From assembly GCA_002361595.1 (NCBI GenBank), contig DETJ01000043.1:1-46543 (forward strand): a stretch of DNA of 46,543 nucleotides, in the 5' to 3' direction. The notes beneath the pieces are model-generated. The model had not been told where the DNA came from. It saw only the letters and a list, made by a program, of their open reading frames with translations, and did not search any database. Every line of letters begins with the position of its first letter. Within the stretch, counting starts at the first letter, position 1. The translations under genes and the position numbers were made by a program. Shown in pieces: positions 10,301-21,283 of the stretch. The stretch is from Patescibacteria group bacterium UBA3291 (lineage in GTDB: Bacteria > Patescibacteriota > Gracilibacteria > Absconditabacterales > Absconditicoccaceae).

Positions 10301-12124
10301 ATAGAGAAGGCGGAAGATTGTAAAAATTGTCCAGAAGATGTAAAAATGTGTAAATCTGAAACATGTGGAAATGGAGTAGTAGATGAGTGAGCATGAGAGG
10401 AGTGTGATAGTTGAAAAGATAAGGATTGAAAAGAGGTAAGATGCACGAAGATGTGTACAATATATGATGAGAATAATCCGGATTGTGGAAATGGAGAAGT
10501 AGATGAATGAGAAAAATGTGAAAAATGTTCAGTGGATTTATGAGAGAAATGTGTAGCAAAGTGAAAAGTGGAAACATGCTGAAATAACGATATAGATGAG
10601 TGAGAAGATTGTCAGAATTGTCCAGAAGATGTATGAGAATGTACAGCTCATTGTGGAAATGGAAAGATAGAAGCAGCAGAAGATTGTGAAAATTGTTCAA
10701 AAGATGTATGAAAATGTACGGCCCATTGTGGAGATGGGAATTTGGAAGTAGCAGAAGATTGTAAAAATTGTCCAGATGATGTGAAAATGTGCAAATCTGA
10801 AACATGTGGAAATGGAGTAGTAGATGAGTGAGCATGAGAGGAGTGTGATAGCTGAAAAGATAAGGATTGAAATGAGGTGAGATGTACGAAGATGTGTACA
10901 ATATATGATGAGAATAATCCGGATTGTGGAAATGGAGAAGTAGATGAATGAGAAAAATGTGAAAAATGCTCAGTGGATTTGTGAGAGAAATGTGTAGCTA
11001 AATGAAAAGTGAAGAAATGTGGAAATGGAAAGGTGGATATTTGAGAAGAATGTGATCCAAAGGATTCAAATAAAACATGATGGTGAGATGAATGATGTTC
11101 AAATTCATGTTATAAAATTGATAAAGATTCATGAATATGTAATCCTGAATATGATTGAGAGACTGTATGAAATTTATTGAATCAATTAGGACTTTGTACA
11201 AAATGAAAGATGAAAAATTTTTCTCTTATAGTAAATAAACGAAGCTGGTTATGTGTTGATGAAATTACTCAAAAATCAGTGAAGTGTGTTGCTTATAGAT
11301 CTAGATGTTGAGATTGAATTATTGATGGGAACCAGGAAAAGTGTTATAATTGTCAGGAGGATTTGAAAGGTATATGTATAGATAATTGAGATAATGATGA
11401 TGAAAATAATGATGATGAAAATAATGATGACAATGATGATGAAAATAATGATGATGAAAATAACGATGACAATGATGATAAAATTAATGATGACAATGAG
11501 GAAGAGGATGACTGTAATTGTGATACATGCCCAGAAAAAAAGAAAGATATCTGCATAGATAAATGAGATGAAGAAGATGAGGAAGATGAGGAAGAGGATG
11601 ACTGTAATTGTGATACATGCCCAGAAAAAAAGAAAGATATTTGTTTAGGACGTCCATCACCTGAGGAGCCTGTACCTGAAATTAATGATGATAATGGTTG
11701 AGATGGTGATTGAGATGATGATTGATCAGGATGGAGTATATCAAATGGTTCTTGTAATTCGTGTCCGTGTGAGTATGCTGATTTTTCAGCTGATTTGGTT
11801 AAGTGAGATTCTATTCGTGCGAAACTTTGGGATAAATCATTATCAGCATTTTATAGATATTCCAATGCTGTTGCAATCGATAGTCTTATCGATTCAAATG
11901 ATGGATGATGATCAGGAGGTTGATGATGATCAGGAGGTTGAGGATGATCTTGAAGTCCATCTATGGATGATATAAAACCAGAAACTAGAAAAGGTAAAGT
12001 AATAGTAAGAAGAGATGGTGAAAATTTGATTAGAGAATTTGAAATGCCGACAGATAGGACAGATGCACCAGTAGAAGAAAATTTGGGAATATGGGCAAGA
12101 TTTAAGAAAATGATATGATTATAG
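7364..12124 (+). CDS. Giant Cys-rich secreted surface protein (SLH-like, PKD, thrombospondin type 3, Cys-repeat array)
   Basis: This is a 1586-residue protein in one uninterrupted code-25 frame. Residues 1-30 are a signal peptide. Three stretches near 29-60, 124-156 and 233-288 look like degenerate S-layer homology repeats (for example LSDIGLNVG...ISRYEIARLL). Calcium-binding thrombospondin-type-3-like motifs (DGDGxxxVCD) occur at ~290-333 and ~734-870. A PKD domain with IEWNFGDGT lies at ~369-453, followed by further beta-sandwich-like regions. Residues ~871-1336 are an array of CGNGxIxxxEDCxNCPEDVGxC units. An Asp/Asn/Glu-rich run (~1342-1380), two CDTCPEKKK units and a GGGGGS-type linker (~1513-1533) precede the C-terminus. 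Binding to the cell wall or a partner cell is inferred. The start was chosen for the signal peptide. Confidence 0.8.
10136..11017 (+). repeat. 441-bp tandem duplication inside the giant Cys-rich gene
   Basis: The block 10136-10576 is repeated in phase at 10577-11017 (offset exactly 441 bases, 147 residues). The middle of the two copies, around 10352-10563 and 10793-11004, is almost identical, while the outer parts have diverged. Each copy carries three to four Cys-repeat units. Confidence 0.9.
11498..11640 (+). repeat. 53-bp direct repeat, 90 bases apart
   Basis: The 53 bases at 11498-11550 recur exactly at 11588-11640. They encode EEEDDCNCDTCPEKKKDI twice, separated by an acidic spacer. Confidence 0.9.
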
Positions 12125-12302
12125 TGTTTTGTTTTAAACTTTTGCTAAGGCAATGATAAGTAGTAAAAATACTTAGATAAAGAATGGCTCTTTTGATTTA
12201 AAGATGCCATTTTTTAAAATTTTGAAAAATCTCTATAAAAATTTGCAAAATAATAAATTATGTGCTATAATACAATATATGTTTTATTTTCTACATATTA
12301 TT

Positions 12303-14480
12303 ATGAAAATAATAAATAAAGTATTTGTGGGGCTAGGTGTATTATCCATTTTTGTGGTAAGTTTTGTTATTGTAAATGCTTCTTATCAGGAGTGAATTTT
12401 ATATTCGGATAATTATAGGGAGAGTTTAAACGAGATAAAAGATAATCCAGATTTTAAAATAACAATTTGAACTGAATATTTCTTTATCGTAGAAAATAAG
12501 AAGAATGGAGAGGAAGTTAAAGTGAATATTCCTTCTGAATATATTGATGATTTTGAAAATTATTCTTCGGAGTCTTTAGGTATAGAATTGAATCATATGT
12601 TACCGAGAGATATAGTTAAACTAGCATATAATGAGGGTAAATCAAAACGAGAAGTAGAAACTGATAAAAAAAGTATAAATTCTGAAAATATGTCACAGTA
12701 TACTAATTTATCAAGTGCATGAAATAATACATTTAAAGTGACTTTTAATGCAAATGGATGAATATGAGATAATGAAATTACTGAAGATGCTGCATGTTTG
12801 TATAAATTGCCAGAATCTAAATTTACACCAGAAAAATGAAAAGAATTTAAATGATGGGCAAAAAGTGCAAATTGACCAGTTATATCTGGAGATGCTATAA
12901 CTATTAGTGGTGATACTACATTATATGCTATATGGGATAATGATTGTAAAGATACTTTCTACAGTTGTCCGGATGGAGCTATGTGTAGCTCAGTTATGTG
13001 TGATTGAATAAAAAAACGTAGGGTAGAAAGATGTCAGGATGGATATGAAATGGAGAATTGAGTATGTAAATGTTATACAGAAATAAAACAAAATGCTGTC
13101 TTGGATTGAACATATGAATGTGGTTGTCCATATTGAGATATGTGTTTTTTGCAAGTTTGATTAAGTAGTTTATGTTCGGTATGATGAGGATGTGATACAG
13201 TAAGCTATTCTAATGGTATGAAAATGAATTATGTCTATTTTATGCTTGATGATAAGCGGGGAAGTGCTGCGTGAATTAATAATATTGAAACATTGCGTAT
13301 TACAAGGAGAATGCGTGACTGAGCAGGTAATGATTTATGACTTTATTGAGGTGATAATAATTATTATTTTAGTCCTTCAGAATGTGAAAGGTTATGAGAG
13401 CAATATTTCTCAGAAGAGTGAAAGGAGTTGTCTATTGAATATGTTAGTGATAGTATGCGAAATTGTAAAAGCGGATGTAAGTGTGTCGATATAAATGATT
13501 GTCCAGAAAATGATAGAATTGCGTGCTTGAGAGATAAAGAATTATGAAAAAGATTTAATTTGAACTCAAACCAAGTATGTCCAGCGATATGAGGTTGTAA
13601 AGAAACTCCGAGCGGATGAAAGTGTACGACATATTCTAAGAATAAATCTTATGAGTGTAATAAATATGAAAAAACATCAACATGTATTAAGTGAATATGG
13701 GATCGTGATCCATGGGAGTATGGTAGTTGTGGTGCAGATTCTTTGTCAGTATTGAATAGTAATGATAGTGTAGAAATTATGTTTTCAGAGCTTGGTGATC
13801 ATGTAGAGGAAAAACAATCTTGGTGAGATTATAGAAATTTTTGCTGGAACTGTAAAAATGATAATGTCTATACAAAAACTATCAAATTAGGTGGTAAAAA
13901 TCCATGAAGTGTAGAACTTCATGCTAGTGTAGAAGATGGTAATTATGAAGTTAATGATGGAAATTATCCTAAATATGCTCATGTTTCTTTGGAGAAACAA
14001 TCTAATAATGAGTGGTTATTGTCTATTTCGGTTGATCCAGCTTATACTGTTTATGGTTCAAATAGGCATTTTGTTGTAACTATAACGAATGATAAAGATG
14101 ACTCAGAAATTACTGTTTATGTAAACCAAGAAATTAAGCATTATGCTGGTGTCTCATTAGGAGAAAGATCGTTTAATGAATCTGAAGGTGGTGGTCTTAC
14201 TCATGGGCCTTTTGAAATTTTTGCATATTGAGATTGTGATGGAGGATGGAGCTTTACTGGTTCGAGTAATGTTCCATGGATTCATATAAATATAGAAGAT
14301 AAGAAATTTTCATTTACGACAGATAAACTTGAATCTAAGGGGGGAAGAACGTGATCTATAACGTTTAAAGGAATATGTAAAGTTGATGGAACTACTTATA
14401 CACGTTATGATGTTTCTGTTTGGTCTACTGAAACAGATCCTTCATTTATCCATGTATGACAGCGTATGTCATCTAATTAG
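12303..14480 (+). CDS. Cys-rich secreted protein with Listeria-Bacteroides (InlB B-type) repeat
   Basis: This is a 725-residue protein. A signal peptide (MKIINKVFVGLGVLSIFVVS) supports the start at 12303 over an in-frame ATG at 12204. Residues ~145-215 match a Listeria-Bacteroides/flg_new repeat: VTFNANGG ... FKGWAKSANG ... TTLYAIW. Residues ~216-523 hold many cysteines in short spaced groups (YECGCPYGDMC, CKSGCKCVDINDC). The C-terminal 190 residues look all-beta, with two similar halves ending in VxVNQ- and RTGSITFKG-like strands that faintly recall BACON domains. It follows the giant gene by 178 bases and probably belongs to the same surface-protein locus. Role in adhesion is inferred. Confidence 0.72.
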
Positions 14481-14558
14481 AACTTCATTTGCAAATAGAC
14501 TAAAAATCACTATATTGACTTACAGTCAAGTTCAGATTTTTATATTAATTTTAAGCAG

Positions 14559-15512
14559 ATGAAAAGGTTTGGTATTATTAAAAGAGCGTACATTTGGGTA
14601 ATATTAGCTCTATGTTTGGGTATATGAGGAGGTTTTGTATTTTTGATGACTGCGAATTATTCAGAGGAATTTACTGGATGAGTAAGTATTTCTATTAATA
14701 CACAGACAGATAGTAATGAAATTCAGAATAATTTGAGAGATTTTTTGTCAGAGAAAGATTATGGTAAAACTAGTGTTCATGTAAATACTACAGATGAAGA
14801 TACTCAAATTAAAATTAATGCTGATTTGAAGAATGATGATGTAGTTGCTCAGATTTCTACAGATATATCTGATTTCTTATTAGATAACTGATACATACAG
14901 TCGAGTGAAGATATAGTGGGACAGACATTGACTGGACCAAGTGTGGGAGACTATATGAAAACTACAGCATTTCAGGCATTGATAATCTGATTGATTTTGA
15001 TGGTTATATACATACTTCTAGCATTCAAGGAGACTAGAAAATATATTTCTCCTGCAGTATTGTCTGGATCTGTACTTTGTGTAATGTTGTTTGATATTTT
15101 GGCTACGATTGGGGCTTATGGAGTATGGATGCTGTTTAACGATACATTACAGGTAGATACAATATTTATTATATGAGTTTTGACTATTATTGGATATGGA
15201 ATTAACGACGTTATCGTTATCTTCGACAGGATTAGAGAGAATATGAGTAGAAATAAGGACAAGAATGCGGTTTATGGAAAGATATTTGAAGAAAGTATTC
15301 GACAATCAATTAGAAGATCAATTTCTACTTCAGTTTCTACATTAATTGTACTTGTAGCAATGTTTTTCTTATGAAATAGTGATGTATTACAACAATTCTC
15401 ATTTATTGTAGGAATGTGAGTAATATTCTCTACATTGGCATCTATATTCTTATGAGCGCCTTTGGCTTATGTTTTGATGTGAAAATTCGGTAAAGAAAAG
15501 TGAAAATTCTAA
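14559..15512 (+). CDS. secF: Protein translocase subunit SecF
   Basis: SecF works with SecD at the Sec channel to drive late steps of protein export. The 317-residue protein shows a first membrane segment, a periplasmic domain beginning with EEFTGGVSISI, and five further membrane segments from about residue 140. The conserved block IGVLTIIGYGINDVIVIFDRIREN (D and N at family positions) confirms SecF. No SecD is adjacent in the window, although the two are often neighbours. The start follows a promoter-like TTGACT/TATATT pair in the 78-base gap. Confidence 0.92.
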
Positions 15513-15524
15513 TTGTTGTTAGTT

Positions 15525-16214
15525 ATGGAAATATATAAACTAGATTCATTTGTATATTATCAGGATAAGAATTTCTATTATTTTTGGAAGCCGGCAGGTT
15601 TAGCATCTTCACGATGAAAATCTGTCAGCTTTTTGGATTTGATGTGTGATAAAAATCTGAATGGAGATATTTGTAATATCGTAGATTCACAGATGGAATT
15701 CTTTTGAAAGGAAAAGGAACTCTGACTTTTGAATAGATTAGATTGACCAACTACATGATTACTTTATTTTGCAAAGAATCCAAAGATTTATAATAAATTT
15801 CGTGAATTACAGAAAGAGTGAAAAATTGATAAGTATTATGTAGTAGAGGTTTATTGAAATATTCAAGAATGGGTGGTGAAGAATTGAAATGTGATTGATT
15901 ATTCAATTATGCATCATAGGTATAATGATGATCGTATGGTTGTGATTCGTTCTGAAAGTGATAAAAGTAAATGAAAGTGAAATATGCATAGTGTTGAAAC
16001 TGAAATTTGTGAAGTGAACTATAATGAAAGAGATAATCTTTCTATAATTGTAGTAAAAATTCATAAATGAATTCGTCATCAGATTCGTGCTCATTTATCT
16101 GCTATTTGATATCCAATTTGTGGAGATTATCTTTACTGTAAAAGTAAAAATCAGTCTTTTGATAAGCTTCAGCTTTTTTCAGTATGAATGAGTATTGATG
16201 ATTCGTTGGTATAA
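15525..16214 (+). CDS. RluA-family pseudouridine synthase
   Basis: The 229-residue product carries the RluA/RsuA catalytic motif LNRLDGPTTGLLYFAKN, with the catalytic Asp at about residue 71, and the C-terminal GIRHQIRAHLSAIGYPICGDYLY motif. These enzymes isomerise uridines in rRNA or tRNA, and the target site cannot be assigned. It begins 12 bases after the secF stop. The protein is short and has no S4 domain. Confidence 0.88.
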
Positions 16215-16281
16215 AAAACTTGCATTCAAAAGTAATATTCATACTCTGAATAATAGATTTATTCTTTATTCATTTATAAAA

Positions 16282-17124
16282 ATGAAAAATAAAATTCAGA
16301 TTCTTATCATGGTTTTTGTTGTTTTATTTTGATTTGTTTGAATATCTGAGGCAAAATATACATTGACTGGAGATGAGTTGAAGCAAATCAATTCACAAAA
16401 AGTAATACTTACTCAGGCTTCTGATTTTTGATTATTTAGCTATTATACACAGTTAGCTAAGTGGTATAATATCTTGGAAGATGATGAGAGATTAGCAACT
16501 ATTTCTAGTAATCTGAGAGATTATGCATATGCACAGTTTGATACCAGAAAAAAACTTGCTAAGCAGCAATCAATAGCTGATAAATCAAAATTTTTGGATG
16601 AATACAGAAGTAATATTTCGATTAATGAAAATTTTCCTGTAGATAATTGTATGTGATGGTATAATACAATAGATAATATTAGTTTTGCAAATGATTTTCC
16701 AACAGCGCTTACTATTGCAATTTGGTATAGGGAAAGTAATTGTGGATATTATTTACCAAATAATTGAGATGGTCCATTCCAGATTGTAAGTAAAGACTAT
16801 GGAAATGGAGAAATAACTGAGGAAATATTCAAACAGTCAATTCAAGATTTTATAGATTTTGCTAAATGAAAGATAGAAAATTATAATAAAAGGGCTGATG
16901 ATGAATTCCCAGAATTAAAGATTAGCTATAAATCATTAGACTACACATGAGTGGTAAGTTTTTGAGCATTGTATAATGGATGAACTAGGACGTGATGAAT
17001 GGTTCAGCCAAATGCACCAAAATATATATTTGATGGGTATGGAGAAGATTATTCAAAAGCAAAGAAATATGGATTATTTCCAGCTTTATTAAAAGTATTG
17101 GCATGGGAAATAGATAATAATTAA
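16282..17124 (+). CDS. Secreted lysozyme-like / lytic transglycosylase-like protein
   Basis: This is a 280-residue protein with a signal peptide (residues 1-24, ending ISEAKY). The region around residues 150-235 resembles the SLT/lysozyme fold: ALTIAIWYRESNCGYY with a candidate catalytic Glu, then GDGPFQIVS (the place of the family GLMQI), and VSFGALYNGG late in the domain. It would cleave glycan strands outside the membrane. Divergence from canonical SLT sequences leaves the exact family uncertain. Confidence 0.65.
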
Positions 17125-17141
17125 TTTGTAAAAATATAAAT

Positions 17142-17936
17142 ATGAAAATATTGTCATGGAATGTGAACTGAATTCGTGCCGTAATTCAAAAATGATTTTT
17201 TGATCGAATAAAAGAGAATGATGCAGATATAATTTGTTTACAAGAGGTTAAGGCATTTGAAAATCAGATTCCTTCTGAGGTTAGGTTTCATATGTCTGAT
17301 TATGATTATCTTTGGCATAAATGAGCTAGACCATGATATGCTGGAACAGCAATTTTCTATAAAAAATGAATAGAAATAGTGGAAAAGAAATCAGAATTTC
17401 CATTTCATGAATTCAGCAATGATGGTAGAGTTACTGAGATATCATTTTGATATGGAGAAAAGGTAGTTCATTTACTCAATGTATATTTTCCAAATGGATG
17501 AAATCGCGCTGATTGAACTGAAATGCTAACATATAAATTAGATTTTTATGAAAAAATGAGAAAATATATTCAGTGAATCCGTGATAATGGTGAGTGTGTG
17601 ATAATATGTGGGGATTTTAATATTTGTCATACGGAGATAGATATCGCTAGACCAAAAGAGAATGAAAATTCAATCTGATTTCTTCCTATTGAACGTGCTG
17701 AAATGGATAAACTTGAAAATGATGGATTGGTGGATGTTTTCCGTAGATTAAATCCAAATCTGAAAGATCAATATACTTGGTGGAGCTATCGTGGATGAGC
17801 TAGAGAAAGAAATGTTTGATGGAGATTGGATTATTATTGGATTAGCCCAGAGTTGTTTGATGATGTTGAATCAATAGAGCATCAAGTAAATGTAATATGA
17901 TCAGATCACTGTCCGATAAAAATAAAATTTAAATAA
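17142..17936 (+). CDS. xthA: Exodeoxyribonuclease III (AP endonuclease)
   Basis: This is a base-excision-repair enzyme that cuts abasic sites. The 264 residues match the ExoIII/EEP family throughout: MKILSWNVNGIRA start, CLQEVKA with metal-binding Glu (~33), VYFPNGGNR, CGDFNICH (Asp/Asn ~155), TWWSYRGGARERNVGWRLDYYW, and the catalytic GSDHCPIKI at the C-terminus. Length is typical. It sits 17 bases after the lytic-transglycosylase-like gene and ends at a strong terminator. Confidence 0.95.
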
Positions 17937-17941
17937 TAAAG

Positions 17942-17967
17942 AAAAAGTGGGAATATCCCCACTTTTT
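17942..17967. terminator. Bidirectional terminator between xthA and the converging lipoprotein gene
   Basis: AAAAAGTGGG, loop AATATC, CCCACTTTTT. It is symmetric, so it can stop transcription from both sides. Confidence 0.9.
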
Positions 17968-17985
17968 AAGAAATTCATTTTTTAA

Positions 17986-18570
17986 TTATTCAGCAGCTTC
18001 TTCAGTTACTTCTTCAGTTATTTCTTCTAATTCAAATCCATGATTCTTAGCAAATTGTTCTTGAATTGTTAGAAGGTCTGTGTTAGCTTGACTTAGTTCA
18101 TCATCAAGAGCTTCTACTTCAGCGTAAATTACGTCATAGTTGGCTTTTTCTTCCTCAGTAAGATTTTCTTTTTCTAGGTAAGGTAATAATTCTTTGAATT
18201 CTGTATAATATCTAATTTCTTTTTCGATTATAGATATTATTCAGTCTTTGAGAGAACTGTCTCATTCTCGATCTCATATTTCGATAATTTTTGTTGATGC
18301 ATTGCTACATTCGGATATTGTATTTTCTACTGCATTTACAATGTCTTTAGTAGTAGATTCGGTGTTGTTGTAAGCTTCCCATATAGCATCTTCTGATAAA
18401 AGACATTGAGAAGCTACATCTACAAGATTATCATTGTAGTTGATTACTGCTTCGTTTTCTCAAGTAATATCTTCAATAATAAAGTCTTCATTGTTATCAC
18501 TTCAGCATCCTGCTAAAGTTCCAGTAACCAAAGCAATTCATAATAAAGTTAAAAGTCTGAATTTTTTCAT
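17986..18570 (-). CDS. Acidic lipoprotein of unknown function
   Basis: The 194-residue product has a lipoprotein signal (MKKFRLLTLLGIALVTGTLA) ending in the lipobox LAGC, so Cys22 would be lipidated after export. The mature part is helical, Glu/Asp-rich, with a C-terminal run of EE(I/V)TEE. I see no known domain. It is encoded first downstream of Hsp20 on the minus strand. Confidence 0.75.
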
Positions 18571-18643
18571 AATTTATTAATGTAAGAAATAAAAGTACGT
18601 AAGTAATTATTTATATTTTCATGTGGAATATGCAAGAGATTTT

Positions 18644-19003
18644 TTATTTATTTTCGTTTTCATATTCAACTTCTAATTGGATCTTTTCTGGGACTAAAGC
18701 TTTTGGGATTATGATTTCTAATGTATTATCCAGTGTTAATTTGCTATGAATTCTATCAAAATATACTTGAGGAGGTATTTCTATTTCTAATTCAATAGGA
18801 CCTCGATAGCACTCTTCTTGGATGGGGATACAAGATTCTTTTAGTTGGGGAGCTAATCTAAATCAGCGAACTAAAATTCTGTAATTTTCGATTTTTACTT
18901 CTACGGATTCCTTTTTTACTCATCCAAGTGGGATAATTATCACTACTTCCTGTGGTGATTCGTACATATCATATGGAATAGATGGAATATTTTTGTCTGA
19001 CAT
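18644..19003 (-). CDS. Small heat shock protein, Hsp20/alpha-crystallin family
   Basis: This 119-residue protein consists almost entirely of an alpha-crystallin domain: YESPQEVVIIIPLGGVKKESVEVKIENYRI, then RGPIELEIEIPPQVYFDRIHSKLTLDNTLEIIIPK (the family's A-x-x-x-n-G-v-L-x-I-x-x-P region, here LDNTLEIIIPK). It would act as an ATP-independent holdase. There is little N-terminal extension, so it is a short member. Confidence 0.82.
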
Positions 19004-19061
19004 AATGGAAATATTTGATATAAATCTAAGATTAAAATACAGTTTTGGGATTGAAATTCAA

Positions 19062-20378
19062 TTATTCTTTTCACATTTCGATTACATACTGTTGGAATAA
19101 ATCTCATTTTTCTTCGAAATTTTTCCAGCATGAAAATGAAGGAGATGCTGTAGAGAGTAGACAAACTTTTCATTTGTTAGTATGTTCATAAGCAAATTTT
19201 ACGGCTTCTTTCATGTCGCGAGTGTGTAGTGTAGTATATCATTCTTCTCATAGCATTTCTGCTATTTTTTCTCATGAATCTGGGAAAAATACGATATTTT
19301 TGATCTGACTTTTTTTAATTCTTTCTACTAGAGCAGGAAAATCGAACCAGAATCATTCGATTCATCATAAGAATATTGTTTCAAGTTTGTCTCAAATTGC
19401 ATTCATAGCAGCCATTGTAGAATCTGGAGTAGTAGCGATAGCATCATCGTAAAAATCTATTCATTTGAAATTTCCGACCAATTGTAATCTATGACGAACT
19501 GCAGTAAAAGTTTGGATGGCTTTTTGTAGTGTGGTAGCAGGAATCTGAAGTAAGTCAGCTAAGGCTACGATTGCGGAAATGTTTTGTAAATTGTGTTCTC
19601 AGATTAAATTTATATCAGATAATGGGAATATAGGTCTTCATTTAGAGTAAAAACATACTCAATCTCGAGTAAAATCAGATTCTGCTCAATATGGAATAAG
19701 TTCTGAATTTGGGAATCTTTCTCTTAAATTGTAGTCGTTTAGAGTTTTTTCGTAAACGATTGTATGTTCACTTCAGTTGATAATATTAAATTTAGCTTTG
19801 GTATAATTCTCCATATTTCAGTGCCAATCAAGATGTACTGGGAAGATGGCTCATAGAATTGAACAAAAATTTTTCTTTTTTAGAGTTTCGAGCATAAAAC
19901 TGGAAAGTTCGATTACTACAAAATCATGTTTAGTCTCAAAATCTATTTCATCCAAAACTGCAGTTCCGATATTTCATACAAGTTTTGTGTCGTATCACGC
20001 AGTTTGTAGTAAATGATTTGTCAGTGCAGTCATAGTAGTTTTTCATTTTGAAGCAGTCAATGCTATGACTTTTCATTCGTAATGGTCGAAGAAAAACTGG
20101 ACTTGAGTGAAAGTTTTGTTTTGAACGGCTTCAATCTCTGGATAATAAGGAATACCTGCAGATTTGAAGATTAAATTAAAATCATTCAGATTTTTTAGAT
20201 AATTATCTCATGTTTGAGAATTGATTCATTCTGGTAAATTATCTACGGGTTTTCAGTCTAAAACTGTAATATTTTCTGGTTTTACATCATGGTGAAGTAG
20301 AAAATTGAGAGTTGATTTTCATTCTTTTCAATATCATAATATTCAGATTTTTTTATTTAATAGAATTGAGAAGTCCAT
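19062..20378 (-). CDS. murD: UDP-N-acetylmuramoylalanine--D-glutamate ligase
   Basis: The enzyme adds D-Glu to UDP-MurNAc-L-Ala in cytoplasmic peptidoglycan synthesis. The 438-residue product starts with a Rossmann-like GILGYGKEGKS segment, typical of MurD. The Mur ligase ATP loop reads ALTASKGKTTMTA (~residue 105-117), and HRLQLVG and DDAIATTPDSTMAA follow later. STASPSFSCWKNFEEKG at the end matches the MurD C-terminal signature (SPACASFDMFKNFEERG). The loop differs from the common TGTNGKTT by Ala and Lys. The gene is 58 bases upstream of Hsp20, co-oriented. Confidence 0.9.
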
Positions 20379-20425
20379 GTTTGTTAATAAAGATTTAAAC
20401 GGAAATTATGATATCTAATTTTGTA

Positions 20426-21052
20426 CTATTTTCAAGTATCGTAGGATTGAGATTTTAACCTCTTTCTAGCAATAATAATCAGGATATAAGAAATGATGAA
20501 TCATCCAACCAATCCTCAAACGTGAGCAGTGAGAGAAATTCATGATATAAAAAATCATGGAGCTAATGCATAAATTATTGTAGATATAACTTGTTTACTA
20601 TCAAATATTCATTTGTTCTCTTTAGATGTTATGACAGTTATTGCTAAATATGCTCATAAAATTCCAAATATTGCACCGCTAGCTCCAGCACTTAAACTAT
20701 AGTTTCAGGTAATTGATTCGACTCAAAAAACCGTTAAATTCCCAGCTAAACCACTGAAAAGATAAATCAGTAAATATTTTCGTTTTCAGAATATTTTTTC
20801 GATGGCTGGTCATATGTTGTATAAGGCTAACATATTCATAGCTAAATGAACTATTCCAAAATGTAGAAACATAGCTGTAAAAATTCTTCGAGGTTGGTAT
20901 GAAGTAACAGGTGTAAAATGTGCTCAAAAATTAAAAGCTACAGAAGTATCCGTACTTCATCAGGCGAGAGTTTCTAAGATAAAAATTATTATATTTATAG
21001 CAATGATGGAATATGTGATAATTGATTCTTTAATAATATTTTTGGAAACCAT
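20426..21052 (-). CDS. Rhomboid family intramembrane serine protease
   Basis: The 208-residue multi-pass protein has the rhomboid hallmarks: HFGIVHLAMNMLALYNMGPAIE (helix 2 with the conserved H and N), the catalytic serine in GASGAIFGILGAYLA, and the catalytic histidine in AHVGGLVGGF. It would cleave membrane proteins within the bilayer. Start ATG at 21052 gives a first membrane helix directly (SIIAINIIIFILETL). It is the first gene of the minus-strand group rhomboid-murD-hsp20-lipoprotein. Confidence 0.9.
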
Positions 21053-21166
21053 ATCGTGAAATAAAAGTAAAATTCTATTTATGATTAAGATTTCAGGTGG
21101 ATAATTCAAGGAGATATTGATAAAATAGATTGTATTTATTAAAATAATTATTATTCTGACTTGGAT

Positions 21167-21252
21167 GGAAGGTTGGCCGAGTGGTTGAAGGCGCACGTTT
21201 GGAGTACGTGTTTGCACTCTGTGTAACCAGGGTTCGAATCCCTGACCTTCCG
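21167..21252 (+). tRNA. tRNA-Ser (anticodon GGA)
   Basis: The acceptor stem GGAAGGT pairs with ACCTTCC, discriminator G. The anticodon stem CACGT/ACGTG holds loop TTGGAGT, giving GGA. A long variable arm typical of class II tRNA is present, and the T arm contains GGTTCGAATCC. CCA is not encoded. Confidence 0.96.
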
Positions 21253-21283
21253 ATTTTTTATCAGATTTATATTTCCATATATT

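Noticed and set aside
10171..10901. Long minus-strand ORFs (up to 231 residues) opposite the Cys-rich array
   Set aside because: They are mirror images of the repeated plus-strand coding sequence, rich in His/Phe/Leu runs from antisense of Cys/Glu/Asn codons, with no start context or family pattern.
10136..11017. CRISPR-like array
   Set aside because: The repeats are long, in reading phase, protein-coding and tandem, without unique spacers of constant length.
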